DNA of 64,000 bases from Helicobacter sp. 11S03491-1 (GCF_002272835.1 NZ_MLAO01000001.1:124001-188000), one strand, 5' to 3'; counted from the stretch's first letter, positions 48,030 through 58,552 are shown. Notes: generated by a model from the sequence alone, not told the origin. Numbers and translations are program-made.

Positions 48030-48087
48030 CTCCTTATCTCCATTTTAATTGTATATTTTTATATAACGCCCATATACTGACTACATT

Positions 48088-48107
48088 TTGCACATAAAAT
48101 TGTGCAA
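48088..48107. promoter_or_regulatory. Inverted repeat upstream of the HTH gene
   Basis: TTGCACA and TGTGCAA form a perfect 7-bp dyad with a 6-bp spacer, 59 bp before the HTH protein start. The size and symmetry suit a dimeric regulator's operator, possibly for autoregulation. Confidence 0.5.
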
Positions 48108-48226
48108 TTCCCTCACAAACAATTCGGAGATAATTTACCACAAAGAACCAAACCATAATTTATAAAATCCAAAAAAATAGAGAATTTTTATATAATCTAT
48201 TTTGTAAAATAAAAATAAGGAAGTCA

Positions 48227-49135
48227 TTGGCTAACTTGAAAAATATCAATCTTTTAGCAATTCTAGGACCCACAGCAAGTGGAAAATCTGCTTTAGCCAT
48301 AAAAATAGCCCAAACTATTGATGCAGAAATTTTTTCTCTGGACTCACTCAGCATTTACAAAGAGATCAATATTGCTTCTGCCAAACCCAAAGAATCCCAA
48401 CTTATGTCTATTAAACATTATGGAATCAATGAACTAGATATTACAGAGCCCAACAATGCAATGGTATTTAGAAATTTTTTAGATCTGGCCATCAAAAAAA
48501 CTTCCAAAAAAACACTCCTTATCACAGGAGGGAGTAGCTTTTATCTCAAATCTATTATTGAAGGATTAAGCCCTGTCCCTACACTTTGTGAGTCTCAAAA
48601 ACAAAACATCCATAAACAGATTAATGCTCTAAAATCTCCTTATGATTTTCTCAAACAAATTGATGTCTGTTATGCCGAAAATATCAAATCTAAAGATACT
48701 TATCGTATTCACAAAGCTTTGGAAATATATTTTGCTACACATACCCCTCCAAGTCTCTATTTTGCTACACACCCTAAGCAACCCTTTATGCACCCTATAA
48801 AACTTTATGGGATTGTTTGTGATCGCCAAAAATTAAGAGAAACTATCAAGCACCGCACACAAACCATGCTTCAAGAGGGTATTATTGAAGAAATTGCCGG
48901 TTTAATACAAAAATACCCTAAAAATTCCCAACCTTTTAAGGCTATCGGACCCAAAGAATGTATTTCTTATCTGGAAGGAAACATCACCCAAGAAGCGCTT
49001 GAAAATCTTATTTTCATCCATACTACACAACTTGCCAAACGTCAAAATACCTTTAATAAAACCCAATTTCAAGACATCACCTTATCAAGCAAAGAAGAAA
49101 TTTTTAATGCTATCTTAAATCTTGAACAAATCTAA
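48227..49135 (+). CDS. miaA: tRNA dimethylallyltransferase
   Basis: A 302-residue protein beginning with TTG after AAGGA. The P-loop is LAILGPTASGKSALA (near residue 7), with SLDSLSIYKEINIASAKP and ITGGSSFYLKSIIEGLSP following, as in MiaA. It adds a dimethylallyl group to A37 of tRNAs that read UNN codons. TATAAT at 48191-48196 fits its promoter. It is separate from the dsb-assT genes by a 184-bp AT-rich gap. Confidence 0.94.
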   Translation: MANLKNINLLAILGPTASGKSALAIKIAQTIDAEIFSLDSLSIYKEINIASAKPKESQLMSIKHYGINELDITEPNNAMVFRNFLDLAIKKTSKKTLLITGGSSFYLKSIIEGLSPVPTLCESQKQNIHKQINALKSPYDFLKQIDVCYAENIKSKDTYRIHKALEIYFATHTPPSLYFATHPKQPFMHPIKLYGIVCDRQKLRETIKHRTQTMLQEGIIEEIAGLIQKYPKNSQPFKAIGPKECISYLEGNITQEALENLIFIHTTQLAKRQNTFNKTQFQDITLSSKEEIFNAILNLEQI

Positions 49136-49319
49136 TAAAATAGATAGGTTTATTTTTTATTATTAAAATTCAATTATAAAATTTTAAAATAAAATCTACA
49201 TCATAAATCTTTCTACAAAAAATAAATCTTTAATTTCTTAAGTTATTTGTAAGCTGAATGTGATTTTTTTGTTATGCCTTCTTTTTATAATCTCTTTATC
49301 AAATCATGAAGGAGTTATT

Positions 49320-49985
49320 ATGAAAGAATCAAGTTTATTGACAAAATTCTCAAGGCTTATTGGCATAGCCGTATTGTTTGGATCCATAAGCTTACATGCT
49401 GCAAAAGAAGGGACAGAATACATGGTATTGCCCGATCCTGTTCCCAATGCTCAAAATAGTGTTATAGAGGTTTTCAGTTATGATTGCCCCTTTTGTTTTA
49501 AGTATTCTAAAATTGTTCCAAAAATAGTCAAAGATCTCCCAAAAGGTGTGGCTTTTAAACCTTTTCATCTTAAAACAAAAGGTAAATATGGCGTGCAAGC
49601 AAGTGAGTTATTCGCTGTCTTGGCTGTTAAAGATCAAAAAAATGGTATTGATATCAATAGCGATGCATCTTTGTTTCACAAAGCTGAATATAAATATTTT
49701 GATGAATACCATGTCAAAAAAAATCGTTGGAAAGATGGTGCTGATCCTCAAAGTTTCTTAAAAACAGGACTTGATGCAGTCGGAATGAGTGAGAGTGAAT
49801 TCAATGCAGAAAAATCAAACCCGGCGGTATTGAATCTCTTAAAAACATGGGATATTAGTTATGAAATTGCCAAAATCCAAGGTGTTCCGGCTTTTGTTGT
49901 TAATGGAAAATATTTAATCTACACCAAATCAATCCGCTCTATTGATCATTTAGAGCAAATTATTAACGATTTGCTAAAAATGTAA
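49320..49985 (+). CDS. dsbA: DsbA/DsbL-type thiol oxidoreductase
   Basis: The ATG at 49320 after AAGGAG gives 221 residues with a signal peptide (ending ISLHAA). The active site is CPFC (Cys56, Cys59) and the cis-proline loop is GVPAFV. The thioredoxin fold with the helical insertion matches DsbA. It lies with a DsbB-like gene and assT, as DsbL-DsbI-AssT in uropathogenic E. coli and in Campylobacter/Wolinella, so it probably forms a disulfide in AssT. TATAAT at 49286-49291 is the likely promoter. Confidence 0.9.
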   Translation: MKESSLLTKFSRLIGIAVLFGSISLHAAKEGTEYMVLPDPVPNAQNSVIEVFSYDCPFCFKYSKIVPKIVKDLPKGVAFKPFHLKTKGKYGVQASELFAVLAVKDQKNGIDINSDASLFHKAEYKYFDEYHVKKNRWKDGADPQSFLKTGLDAVGMSESEFNAEKSNPAVLNLLKTWDISYEIAKIQGVPAFVVNGKYLIYTKSIRSIDHLEQIINDLLKM

Positions 49986-49995
49986 AGGGGTTGTT

Positions 49996-50658
49996 ATGAT
50001 AAAAAAATTATGGAAAGAGTTTATCTCCTCTCCTGTCCCTACAATTGCAAAATGGCAAAATAAAAGATTTTTATGGCTGTTAATGGCAATTGTTACACTA
50101 GGCTTGGTTTTTGTAGCCCATTTTCTATTTCAAGACTATGTTTATATGCTCCCTTGCGAGCAATGTGTCTATATCCGATACGCATTTTTTGTAATGTTTT
50201 TTGCTGGGGTTATTGCAGCTATTAACCCCAAAAAAATCATTCTTAAAATTATTGGCTATATCTTAGGATTTTATGGAAGTATTATTGGTATTGGCTATAG
50301 CCTTACATTAAATAATATCCATCATGCAGCCCATAGTCCCGATCCTGAGGCTATGTTTGGAGTGCAAGGTTGTTCAGCAGAGCCTAGTTTCCCTTTTGGT
50401 CTCCCTTTAGACAAATGGTTTCCCGGTTGGTTTCAACCCACAGGGGATTGTGGATTTGACAACCCAATGGTTCCTGATGGAGTTGTGCTTGAAGGGATAA
50501 GAAAAGCAATGGTAGATTTTTATAATGATGGGTGGTATTTAATCCCCTCTCATCATTTTATGAATATGGCACAAGCTTGCTTGCTTGCTTATGTAATTTG
50601 TCTGGTGATATTAATAGCAATGGCAGCAAGTTGGATATATCAAGCAATCAAAAAATAA
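49996..50658 (+). CDS. dsbI: DsbB/DsbI-type quinone-dependent disulfide oxidase
   Basis: A 220-residue inner-membrane protein with about four membrane helices. Cys54 and Cys57 lie in LPCEQCVYIRYAF and a second pair is Cys126 and Cys152 in the periplasmic loop (GVQGC and TGDCGF), the arrangement of DsbB. It reoxidises the partner DsbA-like protein and passes electrons to quinone. The gene is 10 bp after the DsbA gene and 30 bp before assT. Confidence 0.9.
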   Translation: MIKKLWKEFISSPVPTIAKWQNKRFLWLLMAIVTLGLVFVAHFLFQDYVYMLPCEQCVYIRYAFFVMFFAGVIAAINPKKIILKIIGYILGFYGSIIGIGYSLTLNNIHHAAHSPDPEAMFGVQGCSAEPSFPFGLPLDKWFPGWFQPTGDCGFDNPMVPDGVVLEGIRKAMVDFYNDGWYLIPSHHFMNMAQACLLAYVICLVILIAMAASWIYQAIKK

Positions 50659-50688
50659 AATTACCCAAAAAAACAAAAAGGAGTATCA

Positions 50689-52533
50689 ATGAAAATAAGT
50701 AAAATTTTAGCAAGTATTTTAATTGCAGGTTGTATCGGATCACTAATCCCTACAGCAACTATGGCTATTGGTGGGGCGTCCGGACCACATACAGATTATG
50801 TCAAACAAGGGCAAATTGGAGAAGTAGTGATGAATCCTTATGGCATAGCGCCCCTTACTGCTATCATTAAAGATGGCGGATACACACTCAGCAATGTTAA
50901 AGTGAGCATTGTCCCTAAAAAAGGAGGACAGAGTATTTCTTATCAAGTTGCTGATAAACACCTGAGAACACATGGAGGTATTCCTGTTTTTGGTCTTTAT
51001 TCTGATTATATCAATCAAGTCAATGTTGAATATGACAGGATTTATAAAGGAAAAAAGGATCATTTAAAAGAAACTTATACTATGTATGCCCCACCCCTAT
51101 ATGCAGAAGTAACAGGACTGCCCTTGCAAAAAGGAGTTATGTTTAGTTCTATTAGTGTTAAAAAAGTAGCTCCGGAATTTAAAGATAGACTTTATTTTGT
51201 CAATAACCTGGCAGAAAAAAATGGGCAAGGCACTCGCGTTGTATGGAATAATCCAACCGGTGGAGCATTAGAATGGAATTATTATCCGCAGAATTTCATT
51301 ATTGATACACAAGGCGAAGTCAGATGGTATATGTTCGCTACTCCAATTTATGATATCAAAACTATTTATCATGCAGGGGTTATGATGGGATTCAAGCAAA
51401 ATAAAGATGGAGCAATGAGTTGGGGATATGGTCAAAGATATGTCAAATATGACATTTTAGGTAGAGAAATTTTTAATCGTGAATTGCCTGCAGGTTATAA
51501 TGATTTTTCTCACTCTATGGATAATGCTTCTAATGGACATTATTTCCTCCGCGTAGGAAGCTCAAACTACAAAAGAGATGATGGCAAAAATGTCAGGACT
51601 GTTCGAGATGTGATTGCAGAAGTTGATGAAAATGGCAATGTCGTTGATGATTGGAGATTATATGATATTTTAGATCCTTATAGAGATGTTGTCCTTAAAG
51701 TACTCGATCAAGGAGCTGTTTGTCTCAATATAGACAACTCAAAAGCCGGTCAAACACTCACAAAAGAAGAGTTAGCAGCACTGGATAGCTCTGATTTGTT
51801 TGGGGATATTGTAGGAACCGGAGCCGGAAGAAATTGGGCGCATGTTAATAGTGTTGATTATGATGATGCCGATGATTCCATCATTATCAGTTCCAGACAT
51901 CAAAGCGCTGTTGTCAAAATAGGCAGAGACAAACAAATTAAATGGATTTTATCAAGCCCGGAAGGCTGGAATAAAAAATTTCAAGACAAAATCCTCACTC
52001 CTATAGATGCCAATGGCAAAAAAGTCAAATGTGAAAATAGCAAATGTGAAGGTAATTTTGATTGGACATGGACACAACATACTGCCTTTAAAATTGATTC
52101 TAAATCTAAGGGCAATATTTTATACCTCTCTGTTTTTGATAATGGTGATTCCAGAGGTATGGAACAACCTCTCTTCCCGGGCGATAAATACTCTCGAGCT
52201 GTTATTTACAAAATTGACCAAGCTAAAAAAACCGTGCAACAACTGTGGGAATATGGCAAAGAAAGAGGTCACAAATGGTTTAGCCCTGTAACAAGCCTTG
52301 TAGAATTCCAAACAGACAAAAATTCTGTCATGGTATATTCAGCTACTGCAGGTTCAGAATTTGATCTAAAAACTGGAGCATTTTTATCTGCCCCAAGTCC
52401 TTATATCAATGAGTTTAAGTGGAATCCCAAATCCCCTGCTCCTGAAAAAGAACCTTCTGTAGAAATACAAATTCATGATACACAAGGCTATCAAGCATTT
52501 CCATTTAGCGTGCAAAAAGCCTTTAGTAAATAG
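50689..52533 (+). CDS. assT: Periplasmic arylsulfate sulfotransferase
   Basis: A 614-residue protein with a signal peptide (MKISKILASILIAGC ... TATMA) after AAGGAG. SSRHQSAVVKIG carries His404, corresponding to the histidine that is transiently sulfated in E. coli AssT. SHSMDNASNGHYFL and the six-bladed-propeller-like WxY repeats fit the family. It moves sulfate from one phenolic ester to another phenol without PAPS. Two Cys in the CENSKCEG segment could be the disulfide made by the neighbouring Dsb pair. Confidence 0.92.
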   Translation: MKISKILASILIAGCIGSLIPTATMAIGGASGPHTDYVKQGQIGEVVMNPYGIAPLTAIIKDGGYTLSNVKVSIVPKKGGQSISYQVADKHLRTHGGIPVFGLYSDYINQVNVEYDRIYKGKKDHLKETYTMYAPPLYAEVTGLPLQKGVMFSSISVKKVAPEFKDRLYFVNNLAEKNGQGTRVVWNNPTGGALEWNYYPQNFIIDTQGEVRWYMFATPIYDIKTIYHAGVMMGFKQNKDGAMSWGYGQRYVKYDILGREIFNRELPAGYNDFSHSMDNASNGHYFLRVGSSNYKRDDGKNVRTVRDVIAEVDENGNVVDDWRLYDILDPYRDVVLKVLDQGAVCLNIDNSKAGQTLTKEELAALDSSDLFGDIVGTGAGRNWAHVNSVDYDDADDSIIISSRHQSAVVKIGRDKQIKWILSSPEGWNKKFQDKILTPIDANGKKVKCENSKCEGNFDWTWTQHTAFKIDSKSKGNILYLSVFDNGDSRGMEQPLFPGDKYSRAVIYKIDQAKKTVQQLWEYGKERGHKWFSPVTSLVEFQTDKNSVMVYSATAGSEFDLKTGAFLSAPSPYINEFKWNPKSPAPEKEPSVEIQIHDTQGYQAFPFSVQKAFSK

Positions 52534-52557
52534 ATAAATAAGGAGGGGCAAGCAAGC

Positions 52558-53265
52558 TTATGAAGATGTATTGTTAGAATTTGTTTTTAAGATATAGCCT
52601 ATATTGGAAATGTTTTGTATCAAATCATTTCCAATTTGTTTTTTTAACCGAGCTAAAGCCATTCGAATCGTATTGATATGAGTTTCCTCATCGTTATAAA
52701 CATAAGAAATAATCATATCATAAGAAACAATATTATTTTTATTGTAATAAAGAAGCCAAAAAATCTTATTGAGTTTAGGGGATAAAAAAATTTCTTGATT
52801 ATTTTTATAGATGATTTGAGTTTGAAGACATAAAACAATATCTTTTGAAAGCTGTATTTTATCATCTTTGAGATTATTTCTTTGAGAAAACATAATTAAA
52901 TGTGTTTGAAGTTCTAAAAGGCTAAGAGGTTTTCTCATATAAATGTAAGCTCCCTCTTTGATACTTGTAAGGATATTATCATCTGTGTCATAAGAAGTGA
53001 TAACAATAAAATGTTGCATAGGGTTGATACTCAAAATCTCTCGAATCATTTCAAAGCCATTTATTTTGGGCAAATTAATATCTGTAATAATCATATCAAA
53101 AAAGTGCTGTTTATATAATTTTAATCCCTCTTCCCCGTCATTAGCAACCAAAAAATTCTTACAATAAGGTTTTAGACTCTGCTCAATAGCAATAGAAGCT
53201 ATTTTGTCATCTTCTACCAATAAGCATGAAATATTATGGAGTAAATTCAGTGTTTGTAGATTCAT
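52558..53265 (-). CDS. OmpR-type response regulator
   Basis: A 235-residue regulator with a receiver domain (acidic pair VEDDK, phospho-acceptor Asp62 in MIITDINLP, and Lys in MRKPLS) and a C-terminal winged helix (INTIRMALARLKKQIGNDLI followed by GYIL). Its start overlaps the kinase stop. It lies 24 bp from the convergent assT. The cognate signal is not evident; control of assT is possible from position only. Confidence 0.88.
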   Translation of the reverse strand: MNLQTLNLLHNISCLLVEDDKIASIAIEQSLKPYCKNFLVANDGEEGLKLYKQHFFDMIITDINLPKINGFEMIREILSINPMQHFIVITSYDTDDNILTSIKEGAYIYMRKPLSLLELQTHLIMFSQRNNLKDDKIQLSKDIVLCLQTQIIYKNNQEIFLSPKLNKIFWLLYYNKNNIVSYDMIISYVYNDEETHINTIRMALARLKKQIGNDLIQNISNIGYILKTNSNNTSS

Positions 53266-55007
53266 GTTCCCTCATTTTGATTTAAGTATTTTGAAAATGT
53301 CAATTTAAAAGTTGTGGGATCTTGAAATGAAGTAATTTCTATATCACCCTTGAGTTTTTTTTGAGCTATTTTTTTGGAAAAATATAATCCAAAACCCATT
53401 CCATTAGAACTTTTGGAAGTTTGAATTTTTAAAAAAATATTTGCTTTGATTTTCTCACCAATCCCCATCCCATAATCTGTAATGCTAATTGCAACCAAAT
53501 TATCTTTTTCTTCTACGCAAATAAGAATCTTATTGTCACAGGGAATTTTTTTGGCTTTGGATTCTATAAGAGCATCTTTGGCATTTTGAAGCAGAACAAA
53601 CAAAATTTGTTGGATATAGGTTTCAAATGAACAAACTTCAATATTTTGATAATGATTTGTTTGTATTGCAATGTTTTTAAGATTCATTTCCGGTCCCAAA
53701 ATATCCAAAACATCCTGAATACAATTTGAAAGATTAAAATTTTTAATCACAGCTTCATAACGATAAAATTTTCTAAATACCTCTATAGTATTTTCTAATA
53801 CATCAAGAGATTTTTTGCATAAATTTAAATTTTGCATCAAAATATCTTCACTTAAAATACCATCTTTTTGCAATAAAAGCATGCTTTGAATCAAAAGTGA
53901 AAGCGCATTGATGGGTTGTCGGAATTGGTGATTGATCGCGCCGAGATTTTCACCCATTTCAATCAGCTTAGATCGATAAATCAAAATGTGCTCGTATTCC
54001 TTTTTTTTCAAATCTACCCTGCGACGCAAAAACTCATAACAAGTATTTGTAATAATTACCAGCAATACAAAACATAAAAAGAAAATCCCTTCTTGCCAAA
54101 TAATATTCTTAAGATTTTCTTTCAAAATTTCTTTGGTATCTAAGCCTACTCCAATATACCAATCAAATTTTTTTAAATGCAAAAGCGTAATAGAGTGTTG
54201 ATTGATTTCAATAGGGTTAGTTTTTAATGAAAAATTCAAAGAATCCAAGAAATTCTGTAAGCTATTTTGAAATTTCTCATCTTGGAGATGATTGATAATT
54301 TTTAGATGCTCATCAGTTATAAAAAAATAAGCCTTATAAGTATGCAGCGATTGAATTTTCTCAAACAAAGACTGAATTTTTATAACCCCACACAACACAC
54401 CTTTGAGTTTGTCAATACTTAAAGGTGTGCAAATATTAATCGCCTCTTGTTTTAAATATGGATGAAAATCTACCTTGGTGATAGATGGAATTAAAGAATT
54501 TTTGATTTTCAAAAACCACTCTTGCTTAAAAGGATTTATTTTGGAAGTAGAATAGTCAAATTTTTTACCATCAATATACATTTTACCATCATCAAGGAAA
54601 AGTTCAATAGAGTCGAATGAAAACGAAGAACGCTTAAGAATATTTTCACTAAAAGTTTTAAATTCTTTAGGGTGTTTCAACAGATTTGCTTTGACAATAT
54701 GGTTAGAACTTTCTTCAAGAAGCAAAACTTTATTGTTAATCCAAGATTCAATCATATATTTCATATCTGAAATAATTAAATTTTTATTTTGTTGAGCAAG
54801 ATTATGAATAAAGCTTTGAATCTGATAAAAAACATTCGCTCCTATCAACACAAAAAAGACCACCGAAGTAATCAAAATCAAATAGACTTTATAATCCTCA
54901 ATTTTTTGGAGATAGATCCTGTATTGATAAGATTTTTGAACAACGAAGCGAATAATTTTACTACCCCATTGTTTGAATTGTTTTGTGTTAAAGAACTCCA
55001 AATCCAA
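53262..55007 (-). CDS. Sensor histidine kinase with periplasmic Cache-like domain
   Basis: A 581-residue protein with membrane helices at about residues 41-63 and 304-325. Between them is a ~240-residue periplasmic domain of double-Cache type (for example WFLKIKNSLIPSITKVDFHP). The dimerisation motif AINHQFRQPINAL places the phospho-His at residue 360. The ATPase part has QNAKDALIE, DYGMGIG and SSNGMGFGLYFSKKIAQKKL. It partners the response regulator coded just downstream. Confidence 0.9.
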   Translation of the reverse strand: MDLEFFNTKQFKQWGSKIIRFVVQKSYQYRIYLQKIEDYKVYLILITSVVFFVLIGANVFYQIQSFIHNLAQQNKNLIISDMKYMIESWINNKVLLLEESSNHIVKANLLKHPKEFKTFSENILKRSSFSFDSIELFLDDGKMYIDGKKFDYSTSKINPFKQEWFLKIKNSLIPSITKVDFHPYLKQEAINICTPLSIDKLKGVLCGVIKIQSLFEKIQSLHTYKAYFFITDEHLKIINHLQDEKFQNSLQNFLDSLNFSLKTNPIEINQHSITLLHLKKFDWYIGVGLDTKEILKENLKNIIWQEGIFFLCFVLLVIITNTCYEFLRRRVDLKKKEYEHILIYRSKLIEMGENLGAINHQFRQPINALSLLIQSMLLLQKDGILSEDILMQNLNLCKKSLDVLENTIEVFRKFYRYEAVIKNFNLSNCIQDVLDILGPEMNLKNIAIQTNHYQNIEVCSFETYIQQILFVLLQNAKDALIESKAKKIPCDNKILICVEEKDNLVAISITDYGMGIGEKIKANIFLKIQTSKSSNGMGFGLYFSKKIAQKKLKGDIEITSFQDPTTFKLTFSKYLNQNEGT

Positions 55008-55203
55008 CCTTTTTTAGCTTGAAATTGTAATTTATAAAATCTACAGATTATTAGCTAAATTTAGCAAATCTAATTGCCTCTTGATTTAAAATTTAAATAT
55101 ATTTAAATCATAATCCTTAAAAATTACAGATTCATTTTATAATCTGAGTATTATATTTGATATTAATTTAAACTTTATTAAAAAGTTGGGTACTGATTGA
55201 TTT
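55008..55203. promoter_or_regulatory. AT-rich gap with 18-bp palindrome upstream of the kinase gene
   Basis: ATTTAAATATATTTAAAT at 55091-55108 is a perfect palindrome ~84 bp before the kinase start. CAGATT at 55127-55132 and AATCTG at 55141-55146 form a small dyad nearby. Either could be an operator, but AT-only symmetry is weak evidence. No gene seen. Confidence 0.3.
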
Positions 55204-56175
55204 TTAACTCAACTCTCTAAGCTCTCCATTAAATATTCCTTTAAGGGTGCGAGTTATCAAGCACAACATCAATAATGTAAAAACAATCAAATACGACAAA
55301 ACCAAAAAATGCAAATAAGGACTATCAAATTCTTTTACAACCCGAAGCATAGAAACTCCCAACGCACTCAAAGGAAAACTTACAGCCCACCATGTTATAC
55401 GAAATGGACAGCACTTAATTATTGTCATATATTGAGGGAGCAAGACCAAAAAAATAAACAATCCTAAAAAAAATAAACTCAATGCAAATAAATCAATCTC
55501 CCCTACGATGTTTAAATAAGCTGAAAATCCTACCGAAAAAGGAGCTACAAGAATCATCAGAGTAGGCATTAATTTATTGGGGAGTTTATCTACCAGTAAG
55601 ATTCGAGATAAAATAAGAGTGATAATAGGCAAGGCAAAAAATAATCCAATACAAAGGGCTAAAACATTTAAATAATAAACCCTCTGATAAAAACCAAACA
55701 AATGAGAAGCTAAAGGAATATCCAAAGTCCCAACAACAGGGATAATCCATGCCGGAGTTACATGTCCTTGCTCTTGCTTGGAACAAATCCAAAAACTCAC
55801 CATATGCCATGCAAACAACAACATTAAAATAACTCCTATGATCCACATAATCATGGCTATCAGAGGAGAATAATGATAAATCACCATAGGTAAAAGCAAA
55901 AGTGAGATAATAAATGTTCCAAAAAATCCTTTTAAAATAGGATTTTTAAATTCTGAACAAAAACTATCGAAATTTGTAATTATTTTGAGTCCATAAGCAA
56001 TTGCCAAAATCACAAAAGCCAAAATTGCAATCCAGCCAACAACTTGAGATACAATAAGAGTAATACCATATAATTGAGATGCCAATTCCCAAGCAACACT
56101 CAACCCGCTCAACCCCATAACACTCCCAAATAAACTTATGGGCAAATAGCTAAAATAGCCCTTTTCCTGTAACAT
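55204..56175 (-). CDS. SLAC1/TehA-family anion channel or exporter
   Basis: A 323-residue protein with about ten hydrophobic helices. The N-terminus YLPISLFGSVMGLSGLSVAWE is typical of the TehA/SLAC1 family. VPVVGTLDIPLASHLF (read as PVVGTLDIPLAS) is a conserved family segment. Members carry anions, dicarboxylates or tellurite resistance. It is a single gene, divergent from purH. The substrate cannot be told from sequence. Confidence 0.88.
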   Translation of the reverse strand: MLQEKGYFSYLPISLFGSVMGLSGLSVAWELASQLYGITLIVSQVVGWIAILAFVILAIAYGLKIITNFDSFCSEFKNPILKGFFGTFIISLLLLPMVIYHYSPLIAMIMWIIGVILMLLFAWHMVSFWICSKQEQGHVTPAWIIPVVGTLDIPLASHLFGFYQRVYYLNVLALCIGLFFALPIITLILSRILLVDKLPNKLMPTLMILVAPFSVGFSAYLNIVGEIDLFALSLFFLGLFIFLVLLPQYMTIIKCCPFRITWWAVSFPLSALGVSMLRVVKEFDSPYLHFLVLSYLIVFTLLMLCLITRTLKGIFNGELRELS

Positions 56176-56305
56176 TTTTTCTCCTATTATATATGCTAAA
56201 ATTTATCTAAACAAAAATTTTATCTAATAAATAAAAATATAAAATCTTAATATGGCTTTTGCTATACTTTTAGAATATTTCAAAGCTAAAAGAAGGGAAA
56301 GATTT

Positions 56306-57838
56306 ATGTATGCATTATTAAGTGTAAGCAATAAAGAAGGGATTGTCGAATTTGCCAAGGGTCTTTGTTTTATGGGTTATGAAATATTAAGCACAGGAGG
56401 GACACTTAAAATCCTGTTAGAAAATTCTATTGAGGCTAAAAATATAAGCCAATATACCCAAAGTCCCGAACTTTTTGATGGCAGAGTAAAAACACTTCAT
56501 CCCAAAATTCATGGAGGTATTTTGCATCGCAGGAATAATCCTAATGACTCAGCCCAACTCAAAAACTATGATATAGTCTCCATAGATATTGTTTGTGTCA
56601 ATCTTTATCCTTTTAAACAAACCACACAAAAGACAGATGACTTTGAAGAAATCATTGAAAATATCGATATTGGTGGTCCCTCAATGATCCGAGCAGCCGC
56701 CAAAAACTTCCAAGATGTCCTTGTCATCACAGATATAAACGACTATGCCCTGGTTATTCAAACACTCAAAAATCATCAAAATACCCCGGAATTTCGTCGC
56801 AAAATGATGATAAAAGCCTTTGAACATACAGCAACTTATGATTGTTTGATTGCCAATTATATGAATAAACGTTTTTCTCAGGGTATGGGAGAAAAGGTAT
56901 TTATAACAGGTTCCAAAGTTTATCAAACACGATATGGAGAAAATCCCCATCAAAAAGGAGCGCTTTATGAATTTGACAATTTTTACCATAACACATTCAA
57001 AATTCACAAAGGAGAAATCAGTTTTAATAATCTCACAGACATGAATGCTGCTATAAAAATTGCCACAAATTTTGGAGATGCCCCTGCAGTTTGTATTATC
57101 AAACATGCCAACCCATGTGGTTTTGCTATCAAAGAAAATCTTCTTGCAAGCTATCAAGAAGCCTTGAAATGCGATCCTATCAGCGCCTATGGAGGTGTTG
57201 TAGCTGTGAATGGAATCATTGATGAACCTCTTGCAAAACAAATCAATCAAACTTTTATTGAAGTACTCATTGGAGCTGGTTTCACTCCCCAAGCCCTAAG
57301 CGTTTTTGAATCCAAGAAAAGGATAAAAATCTTTTCTTGTGGGGAAAATACACTCAAATTTCCACAAGATAAAATTGATTTTAAACATATTGAAGGGGGA
57401 TTTGTCTATCAACAAGCAGATATAATTGCAAATAATGAAATTTCAAATGCAAAATTAATGAGCCAAACTCCAGCCACCAAAGAACAATTTCAAGACCTTG
57501 AAATTGCTTATAAAATTGCTGCATTTACCAAATCTAATTGTGTTGCTTATGTAAAAAATGCCACACTCGTTGCCATAGGAATGGGGATGACAAGCCGTGT
57601 AGATGCTGCCAAAGCAGCCATAAGCAAAGCAAAAGATATGGGAATATCTCTAAAAGGATCTTCTCTGGCTTCTGAGGCATTTTTTCCTTTTCGCGATAGT
57701 GTTGATATGGCAGCAGAGATTGGGGTGAGCGCCATTATTCAACCCGGAGGAAGCATTCGTGATGATGAAGTAATTCAAAGCGCAAATGAACATAATATTG
57801 CACTTTATTTCACAGGAATACGACATTTTTTACATTAA
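56306..57838 (+). CDS. purH: Bifunctional AICAR formyltransferase/IMP cyclohydrolase
   Basis: The ATG at 56306 gives 510 residues starting [20 protein letters not shown]. The N-terminal MGS-like domain ([26 protein letters not shown]) closes IMP. The C-terminal part ([42 protein letters not shown]) is the AICAR transformylase. It completes the last two steps of purine synthesis. A GGGAAAG site lies before the start. It is divergent from the TehA-like gene. Confidence 0.96.
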   Translation: MYALLSVSNKEGIVEFAKGLCFMGYEILSTGGTLKILLENSIEAKNISQYTQSPELFDGRVKTLHPKIHGGILHRRNNPNDSAQLKNYDIVSIDIVCVNLYPFKQTTQKTDDFEEIIENIDIGGPSMIRAAAKNFQDVLVITDINDYALVIQTLKNHQNTPEFRRKMMIKAFEHTATYDCLIANYMNKRFSQGMGEKVFITGSKVYQTRYGENPHQKGALYEFDNFYHNTFKIHKGEISFNNLTDMNAAIKIATNFGDAPAVCIIKHANPCGFAIKENLLASYQEALKCDPISAYGGVVAVNGIIDEPLAKQINQTFIEVLIGAGFTPQALSVFESKKRIKIFSCGENTLKFPQDKIDFKHIEGGFVYQQADIIANNEISNAKLMSQTPATKEQFQDLEIAYKIAAFTKSNCVAYVKNATLVAIGMGMTSRVDAAKAAISKAKDMGISLKGSSLASEAFFPFRDSVDMAAEIGVSAIIQPGGSIRDDEVIQSANEHNIALYFTGIRHFLH

Positions 57839-57991
57839 TAAATAAATATATGGTAACTAATTACAAAATATAATCAAAAATTAAATATAATCATTATAAA
57901 GATTAAAATAAAGTTCTATAAGCAAACCATTAATAATTATAGACTAAAGTATTTAGGCTATAAATTCAAAATAAATTATAAAGGAGATAAA

Positions 57992-58552
57992 ATGAAAAAA
58001 TCTATAGCAAGTATTCTGGCAATTGCCCTATTTGGAATGATTGCAAACGCAGCCACAATTGATACTACAAAGGTAGAAACCGGTTGGACAGCCTATAAAA
58101 CAGCCAATAAAGTTGGTGTTGGAGGGACTTTTGATGATATTGCATATAAATTTGGTAAAAAACACGATAGTATCGCCTCTACCCTTGAAGGAGCTACAGC
58201 CACAATCGATCCGATGAAAGTTAATTTGCATAATGATGCTAAAAATAAAAATGTAAAAAACTATTTCTTTTCTCACTTTAAAAAAGGGGGAATTAAAGTT
58301 ACATTTAAAAATGTTGTAGAAGGAAAAGATCAAGGAACTATTCTGGCACTTGTAAAAATGAATGAAAGAAGCATCAAAGTCCCTATGCAATATAGCATTA
58401 AAGATGGGAAATTTACAGCAACAGGAGTGCTTGATGTTTTAGAATTTGGACTCAATGAAGCTTACAAGCAACTTGCAGTTGGTTGCCATGATCTTCATGA
58501 GGGCATGACTTGGTCTCAAGTAAGCATTAGTTTTAGTGCTCCTATTCAATAA
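57992..58552 (+). CDS. YceI-family periplasmic protein
   Basis: A 186-residue protein with signal peptide (ending MIANAATID) after AAGGAG. The body is beta-rich with YKTANKVGVGGTFDDI and GVLDVLEFGLNEAYKQLAVGCHDLHEG. YceI proteins form a lipocalin-like barrel that binds isoprenoids such as polyprenyl quinones. In H. pylori the YceI protein HP1286 is acid-induced. It is a monocistronic gene with an AT-rich promoter region of ~150 bp and a hairpin after it. Confidence 0.85.
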   Translation: MKKSIASILAIALFGMIANAATIDTTKVETGWTAYKTANKVGVGGTFDDIAYKFGKKHDSIASTLEGATATIDPMKVNLHNDAKNKNVKNYFFSHFKKGGIKVTFKNVVEGKDQGTILALVKMNERSIKVPMQYSIKDGKFTATGVLDVLEFGLNEAYKQLAVGCHDLHEGMTWSQVSISFSAPIQ

